Shown: piece by piece, positions 58,601-64,000 of the stretch
Numbering within the stretch: position 1 is the first letter of the stretch
Layout: each line of letters opens with the position of its first letter
NCBI RefSeq assembly: GCF_963576675.1
Contig: NC_088918.1
Span: forward strand, 67,109,001 to 67,173,000
Source: Euphorbia lathyris
Lineage: Eukaryota > Streptophyta > Magnoliopsida > Malpighiales > Euphorbiaceae
Length of the DNA stretch: 64,000 nucleotides
Direction of reading: 5' to 3'
Position numbers and translations under genes: made by a program
The notes under the pieces: generated by a model
The model's input: only the letters and a program-made list of their open reading frames with translations
Database searches by the model: none
Told to the model about the DNA's origin: nothing

Positions 58601-61600
58601 TTCTCCTTGTAAAGAAGAAGGACGGCACATGGCGTTTCTGTGTTGATTACAGAGAACTTAACAAAGCTACGGTTAAGGATAAGTTTCCTATTCCCGTAAT
58701 ACAAGAACTTATTGACGAACTTCGGGGTGCAACAATGTTTACCAAGCTGGATCTCAGATCTGGTTATCATCAAATTCGAATGAAGTTAACAGATGTTCCA
58801 AAGACTGCTTTTCGCACTCATTCTGGCCATTATGAGTTCTTAGTCATGCCTTTTGGTTGACTAATGCTCCCGCAACATTTCAATCTCTTATGAACACAAT
58901 TTTCAAGCAGTATTTGAGGCAGTTTGTACTTGTATTTTTTGACGATATCCTCATCTACAGCTCTTCCGAGGCTGATCACTTGAAACATTTGGAAATAGTC
59001 TTTCACCTTTTAGAGGAGCATCAATTATTTGCTAAGGGGTCTAAATGTGACATAGCAGTTCCATCAATTACTTATTTGGGGCATATCCTATCGGCGGACG
59101 GGGTTGCAACCGATCCTTCTAAGATTGAATCGATGGTTAAATGGCCCATTCCTACTACTCTAAAGGGTCTGAGGGGTTTCCTCGGTTTAACGGGATATTA
59201 TCGCCGTTTCATTAAGGGTTATGGTACCATCAGCAAACCTTTGACCGAATTACTGAAGAAGGATCGGTTTTGTTGGAATTCTGCTGCTACTGAAGCTTTC
59301 CAAACACTTAAGAGAATGATGACCGAGGCTCCGATTCTTTCTTTACCCGATTTCACGCAGCCATTTGTGTTGGAATGTGATGCCAGTGGTACCGGAATTG
59401 GGGCAGTACTCATGCAGGCCGGTAAACCCATTTGTTTTCTTTCAAAAACCCTTAACCCCCGTAACCAAACCTTATCTGCTTATGAAAGAGAATTATTCGC
59501 CATACTCCATGCTTGCACTACTTGGAGGCATTACCTTGAAAATTCACCCTTTATAATTCGTACGGACCATGAGAGCATCAAGCATTTGTTGGAGCAAAAG
59601 CTTCACACCTATTTGCAGCATAAGGGGATATCTAAATTACTTGGTTTAGAGTATTCAATTCATTATAAAAAGGGGTCTGAGAACAAAGTGGCAGATGCCT
59701 TGTCTAGACAAATGGAGGATGCTGGTTCCTTACTTGCTATTTCTAAAATAGTACCTACTTGGTTAGAGGAAGTTAAAACTTCCTATGAAGGGGATGTCAA
59801 TGCTACTAATTTGCTTCAGCAGTTAACCATCCAACCAACCAGTCATCCCAAATATACCTTAACCAATGACATTCTTCGTATGAATCAACGAATTTACATT
59901 GGTTCTCACACTGACCTACGACAGAAGGTAGTAAAGGCTTGTCACAGCTCATATATTGGAGGGCATTCAGGGGTTAAAGGCACTCTCTCGACTGCAACAA
60001 ACTTTTTATTGGCCAAAAATGAAAACTGACGTTATTCAGTGGGTTTCTACCTGTGACACATGTCTTAGATGCAAGGCTGATCGTTCTGCTTATTCTGGTC
60101 TCCTCCAACCTTTGCCAATTCCAGAGGGAGCATGGAAAGATATCGCTATGGATTTTATTGATAAGCTGCCTAAATCCAGAGGATTTGATACTATCTTGGT
60201 TATTGTAGACAGATTTACCAAGTCCAGTCATTTCATTCCTCTTTCTCATCCTTTTGATTCAGCTAAGGTAGCCAAAGCCTTCCTTGATCATGTCTTTAAA
60301 TTACATGGTATGCCCCGAACCATCACTTCGGACCGAGATAAGGTGTTCACTGGTTCATTTTGGAAGGAGTTAATGAAGTTATTGGGCATTAAATTGCAAT
60401 TTAGTAGTGCCTATCATCCGCAAACGGATGGGCAGACAGAGCGACTCAACCAATGTTTGGAGAATTATCTCCGAAGTATGTGTTTTCTTACTCCGAAGAA
60501 ATGGGCTGATTGGTTAAGCTTAGCGGAATACTGGTATAATACCAGCTTCCATAGTGCAATTAAGATGAGCCCTTATCAGGCATTATATGGCGAAGCACCG
60601 TCACTTCCAGTAGTTCCTTCAATTACAACATCTGTGGCAGCGGTGGAAACATTCCTTAGTGATCGTGAGCAAATGAATTCTTACTTGAAAGCTTGTTTAG
60701 CTTCGTCTCAGAATCGTATGAAGCAGATGGCAGACAAGCATCGATCTGACAGAGCATTTACAGTGGGTGATATGGTTTTCCTTAAACTCCAACCATATAG
60801 ACAGACTACTGTGGCAGTCAGAACTTCACTCAAATTGGCAGCCAAATACTATGGCTTTTTTCTGGTATTGGAACGAGTAGGGAAAGTTGCTTATAAGCTC
60901 CAGCTACCTCATGCTTGCAAAATTCACCCTGTATGGTCCTGAATACACGCTATGCCCACATTGGCAGTCACACTAAGTTTCAACTTCTCATTCAGTGGGA
61001 GGGATATTCAGCAGTTGATGCCACTTGGGAGGATGCTGACACTATTCGCCAACAGTTTCCTATTTTTTACCATTCTTGGGGACAAGAAGGTTCTTATGGG
61101 GGAGGTATTGTTACGTACCAAAGAAAGAAGAAGATTAATTGTTACAGCTAAGTAATTAGCTATTAGTTTCTTAGCTATTAAGTTTCATTACTTAGTTGTT
61201 AAGTTTTAGTTCCTTTTATTAGTGTCTTAGCTACTAAGTCTTAGTTACTTAAGAGTTAAGTTTTGCTAGCTATAAATACAGCTATTGTCATTGTAAGAGA
61301 GGAGGAAAAAAATATTAATGAATTCTTTTCTTTTCTCACTCTCTATTCTCTGATTTCTTTTTCTATCTCCTATCTCTGAACTTCTTCATCATAATTCTTT
61401 TCTGTAAAGTGTAAATCGTAACAAGTTATTCATTCAAGCTTGCATCTCATGCTTGAAAATTTCAACTTATTGTATCCCTTGTGCTTTTGAAAAGAGAAAA
61501 TAAATGCTAAACTGTAACCCTTTCTGTAATTTGCAGTTCTGTCCAATCATCTCATTTTTGTGAATTATAGCCTTGTTTGGAAACTTAGTTGCGACTCCAT

Positions 61601-63836
61601 CCAATTGGTCAAAATTGAAATAGAAAGTAAATTACTGATGATTATAATAATAATAAAAAAAATAACTTTTCGCTTCTTTTTGCAGTCTTCTCCTTTGCCC
61701 TTCCCTGTAGTCCTTTTTGTTCTCTCTGTCTCTACCTCTGCTGATCTTTGCTAATTCATTCAAACATAATTGCAAATTAACAAAATGGAAGGATCAAATA
61801 TAATTGCAAATTTCTGGAAGTGTTCTTGGTTTTCTACTTCTCTTTTTTGGTCCAAAAACATGGTAAATATAAGAAGGATTTCCAAAAAAGAAATGCAATG
61901 ACAGTTTTACTGTTTTGAAATCCGCAAAAAGATTGTTTCCATGAAAACCCATTAGCGTCAGGCAAAGCAAAAAGTTATGGGCTTACAGGAAACTATAACA
62001 TATGTGCTTTTATGGTCAAATTGATGTTGGAACCATAAACAATTACCCATCTTCAATTATAATGTGGCTAATAATTCAAAACACAGTAACATGAGAAAAT
62101 ATTGTGTGCAGTTAATTAGCAAAATTTACATCCTCATTTCATGGCCAGCACTTCTAGCTTGTGCTGATTGGACTATGTAGAAACTTGGTTGAGGTTTGAA
62201 TTGAAAAATAGCTACTTGTTGCAGGTGTCAAACCAGCATTGTTATATGGTACGGAGTGTTGGGCAGTGAAACACTGCCACATCCATAAGATGTCGGTGGC
62301 GGAGATGCGTATGTTGAGATGGATGTGTGGTCACATGAGAAAGGACCGGGTGCGTAATGAAATAATTAGGACAAAAGTAGGGGTTACATCTATTGAGAAT
62401 AAAATGAGAGAAAACCGACTAAGGTGGTTTGGCCATGTGAGACGTAGAGCGCTTGATGCGCCGGTTAGGAGAACCGAAGAGTGGCAAAGGGATGTAGTGG
62501 TGAGGGGTAGGGGAAGACCTAAGCAAACTTGGAGGAGGGTGATCGAGAGTGATATGAGTTTATTGGGAATTGAGGAAAATATGGTAGTGGATAGGACGGA
62601 GTGGAGGGAGCGAATCTGTGTCGCTGACACGACTTGATTTTCACGGTTTTATATGATGGTTCATGTTAGCCGACCCCGAATCATTTCGGGACTAAGGCTT
62701 TGTTGTTGTTGTTGTTGTTGTTGTTGTTGCAGGTGTCAAACCAATTAAACCTGTTATATTTGAAGTTTCTTAAGCGGAATCCGGGTTATGATGGAAAGGT
62801 TTGTACCTTCTTTAGTATTATATTGTTTTGTGTTGTCACATCATGATTGTTGATTTGCAATGTGTAGTTAGACAATATTGTTAATGTCCGTACAGGTATC
62901 TATATATGGTCATTCTTTGGGAAGTGTCCTCTCATATGACATCCTTTGCCACCAGGAGAATTTGTCCTCTCCATTTCCAATGGATTGGATGTATAAGGAA
63001 CATATTGAGAGCAATGAATCTCCACGTGATACGAATAATGAATGTTCACATGATATGAATTGTCAATCTTCTGTTAATGACTCTTCAACCAGTCCGGAGT
63101 GTGCCATCTCCACTGTACTTGATGAAGCAATGGAAAAAGTGGATCCTATTGATGAAGAAACAAGTAGCGAAAAATTTAATCTAACATGTGGTGATGGAAA
63201 TGCTGAAGATGCTTCTGCAATTTTGAATCTACGTGTATCAGATACAGAGCAGTTACCTGCAATTCCTGCGGACCCTGAGCAGAGAAATGGTAAGATAGGT
63301 GATCATGAATTGGGTAATGATTAGAATGACGTGATTTCTCACAAAAGTGATCTCTTAGTTGAACCTACAGAAGCAACACAAATCAACTGTTCTGAGAAAG
63401 TAGCAGCAGAGAACTGCAATGATGCTAGTAAAGATAAAGCAATTGAATTGCTAATGGAAGAGGTCCACATCTGTTGACAAATGGCTGTTCTTTCTGTAGA
63501 ATTTAGTTAGATAAGTATTCACTGGTAAGAAATTTGTCGTTTATTTCTCAGATTCATTCCCTGAAAGCCAGAATAGTCGAATTGGAATCACAACATAACG
63601 ATAAAGATATAAGTGATGGGGTGTGTGAAGGTAATACTTCTTGATCCTTGTAAGCTTTCTTGGGTACTTATGTTGTGATCCAACTTGTGATTCTGGTTGT
63701 TTCTTAACAATAAAATATAGAACTACCTGTAACCACATCAGAGAAACCGATACCAGAGAAGCTGTCACCTGGGTTAGAAGATGAGGCCCCAAAGAGCTAT
63801 ACACCTTATATTAAGTACACAAAGCTCAAATTCAAG
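49628..63836 (+). CDS. SGR2: SGR2, DDHD phospholipase A1-like protein, 5' part, with in-frame stop
   Basis: SGR2 acts at vacuolar and small endomembranes and is needed for shoot gravitropism in Arabidopsis. Thirteen exons are seen: 49628-49829, 50103-50203, 50429-50620, 51250-51405, 51662-51733, 51833-51985, 53933-53983, 54744-54914, 55927-56076, 62733-62798, 62896-63462, 63552-63630, 63721-63836; all phases agree. Family blocks: [61 protein letters not shown] (near residue 318) and the lipase serine motif YGHSLGSV (Ser445). The C-terminal DDHD domain lies off the right edge. A TAG at 63322-63324 (codon 581) breaks exon 11, yet the frame continues to a coiled-coil-like segment ([10 protein letters not shown]) and the conserved [13 protein letters not shown]. 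Arabidopsis SGR2 is about 930 residues. Other DDHD-type PLA1 proteins are a less likely match. Confidence 0.93.
50735..51005. repeat. Repeat in SGR2 intron 3
   Basis: Two related phrases, CCTAAAAGCTTAAGTTGATAGG (about 50741) and a similar TTAAAAGCTTAAGGTGATAGG (about 50940), bound a non-coding stretch with GATACCATGTCATAGG. It resembles an LTR-derived repeat. Confidence 0.4.
52181..52364 (+). mobile_element. Au-like tRNA-derived SINE in SGR2 intron 6
   Basis: The A box region AGCCTTGGCGCAACGGTAAA and B box region GGTCACGGGTTCGAGTC fit Pol III promoters and the Au SINE family. The 184-bp copy ends GGGTCGCCC. The 18-bp sequence TTATAAAGAATGTTAGGA flanks both sides (52163-52180 and 52365-52382), a perfect target duplication, so insertion is fairly recent. 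Confidence 0.9.
52383..53932. other. Remainder of SGR2 intron 6
   Basis: Non-coding; no further element recognised with confidence. A short phrase near 53,028-53,040 (CCCAAAAGGTTAAGTTGATAG) recalls the intron 3 repeat. Confidence 0.4.
54915..55926. other. SGR2: SGR2 intron 8
   Basis: Non-coding; nothing recognised beyond ordinary intron sequence. Ends TCTGTTTCAG. Confidence 0.5.
56172..56486 (+). repeat. 5' LTR
   Basis: Begins TGTTACGTACC and ends AATCGTAACA. A TATA-like CTATAAATAC lies near 56332-56341. It differs from the 3' LTR at four positions by eye (about 98.7% identity). Confidence 0.95.
56488..56498 (+). other. Primer binding site, tRNA-Met type
   Basis: TGGTATCAGAG, two bases inside the 5' LTR edge; it matches the 3' end complement of initiator tRNA-Met over 11 bases. 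Confidence 0.9.
56530..61090 (+). pseudogene. Gag-Pol of the intron 9 element, three frame breaks
   Basis: A first frame of 776 codons (56530-58860) holds Gag with a CCHC knuckle ([14 protein letters not shown], near residue 370), an aspartic protease ([12 protein letters not shown], near residue 455) and the start of reverse transcriptase ([29 protein letters not shown]). A single-base loss near 58857 shifts into the next frame (58857-60029), with the FFDDILIYS catalytic motif, RNase H ([14 protein letters not shown]) and the first integrase zinc ligands. A second indel near 59985-59990 leads to 59956-60942, with CDTCLRCK and the integrase D, D and E ([28 protein letters not shown]). A third break near 60935, apparently with loss of some sequence, precedes a chromodomain-like tail ([16 protein letters not shown]). 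It cannot make its proteins without frameshifting. Confidence 0.92.
61098..61105 (+). other. Polypurine tract
   Basis: GGGGGAGG just before the 3' LTR, the usual primer for plus-strand DNA synthesis. Confidence 0.75.
61109..61423 (+). repeat. 3' LTR
   Basis: Same length and termini as the 5' LTR. Directly followed by AGTTA. Confidence 0.95.
61429..62215. other. SGR2: Remainder of SGR2 intron 9
   Basis: Ordinary intron-like sequence. ATAATAATAATAAAA occurs near 61644. No separate element recognised. Confidence 0.5.
62216..62235 (+). other. SGR2: Duplicated SGR2 3' splice site, upstream copy
   Basis: TTGCAG then GTGTCAAACCA, the left member of the LINE target duplication. It contains an acceptor and the first 11 bases of exon 10. 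Splicing here would put LINE sequence into the message; the functional exon is the downstream copy. Confidence 0.85.
62236..62723 (+). mobile_element. 5'-truncated RTE-type LINE at the SGR2 exon 10 boundary
   Basis: An open frame to 62637 reads the C-terminal end of an RTE-type reverse transcriptase protein ([45 protein letters not shown]), stopping after RICVADTT. A 3' tail with CCCGAATCATTTCGGGACTA and a (TTG)n tract follows. The 20-bp sequence TTGTTGCAGGTGTCAAACCA is on both sides (62216-62235 and 62724-62743). The first base of the left copy and the repeat-like TTG part may belong to the tail. The frame is intact over 132 codons, so the insertion looks young. Confidence 0.93.
63322..63324 (+). 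other. SGR2: In-frame TAG in SGR2 exon 11
   Basis: Codon 581 in the joined exons. The frame from the acceptor at 62896 is intact up to it. Behind it the same frame runs open for 46 more codons to the donor at 63463 and then through two more in-phase exons with conserved sequence. Confidence 0.85.
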
Positions 63837-64000
63837 GTTCCTTTTCAATTTTCTTTTAACTTGCGGCTGAGAATTTTTGGCTTCGATTTAGTTTTATGTT
63901 AAAAAGTGAACATTGAAGAAATTCTGATTTTGGTTCTCTACTGTGCTCATATTTTACATTTCATGGGCGGTCATTGATTTGATTGAAATTCTATTAAATC
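63837..64000 (+). other. SGR2: SGR2 intron 13, truncated by the window
   Basis: Begins GTTCCTTTTC after the conserved KLKFK codons. The following exons, with the DDHD domain, are outside the window. Confidence 0.75.

Larger units (their letters stand above)
56172..61423 (+). mobile_element. Complete Ty3/gypsy LTR retrotransposon in SGR2 intron 9
   Basis: Two 315-bp LTRs (TGTTACG...CGTAACA), a primer site, gag-pol and a polypurine tract lie between AGTTA duplications (56167-56171 and 61424-61428). Total length is 5,252 bp. A short element, short LTRs, a tRNA-Met primer site and a chromodomain-like tail suggest a Reina-type chromovirus. It lies in the same orientation as SGR2, so its LTR polyadenylation signals could affect the host transcript. 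Confidence 0.93.

Overview
The window is nuclear DNA from a flowering plant, most likely a eudicot. It is AT-rich, host genes are split by GT-AG introns of up to several kb, and the transposons are typical plant types: an Athila/Tat-like LTR with a tRNA-Asp primer site, short chromovirus-like LTR elements, an OTU-carrying Mutator-like element, an Au-like SINE and RTE-type LINE tails. Species cannot be fixed from the sequence alone.

Layout. 1-19,300 is transposon territory: a degraded Athila/Tat-like gag with primer site and LTR on the minus strand (1-2,669), an LTR-like block (about 4,400-6,024), a possible Helitron 3' end (7,420-7,446), a 2.9-kb palindromic element made of two facing copies of an LTR-like sequence with a 5-bp target duplication (7,622-10,562), and a Mutator-like element with FAR1-type DNA-binding, MULE transposase, SWIM-like and OTU regions between arrays of 33-bp palindromic repeats (11,197-14,965). 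About 19,324-26,104 is TAD3, the non-catalytic subunit of the tRNA adenosine-34 deaminase. 26,105-31,800 holds LINE remnants and small Mutator-type MITEs with 9-bp duplications. 31,810-34,361 is PHF5A (SF3b7), with its protein in one exon behind a 5' UTR intron. 34,362-37,700 is low-complexity and inverted-repeat DNA. 37,744-43,101, minus strand, is USE1, a complete seven-exon SNARE gene encoding 226 residues. 43,900-49,000 is repeats, including a clean solo LTR (45,509-46,953). 49,628 to beyond the right edge is SHOOT GRAVITROPISM 2 (SGR2), a DDHD phospholipase A1-like gene.

The four host genes look like unrelated housekeeping or trafficking genes: tRNA wobble modification, the U2 snRNP SF3b complex, ER SNARE fusion, and vacuole/endomembrane lipid function in gravitropism. 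SGR2 is the most heavily invaded. Intron 6 has an Au-like SINE. Intron 9 has a 5.25-kb LTR retrotransposon with LTRs differing at four sites by eye. A 5'-truncated RTE LINE sits exactly at the intron 9/exon 10 boundary, and its 20-bp target duplication copies the 3' splice site. Exon 11 then has an in-frame TAG (63,322-63,324), although the conserved frame continues behind it for three exons. Whether this SGR2 copy is functional is the main biological question here.

Exon boundaries were worked out by hand from splice signals, reading phase and remembered family features. Identity figures are by-eye estimates.
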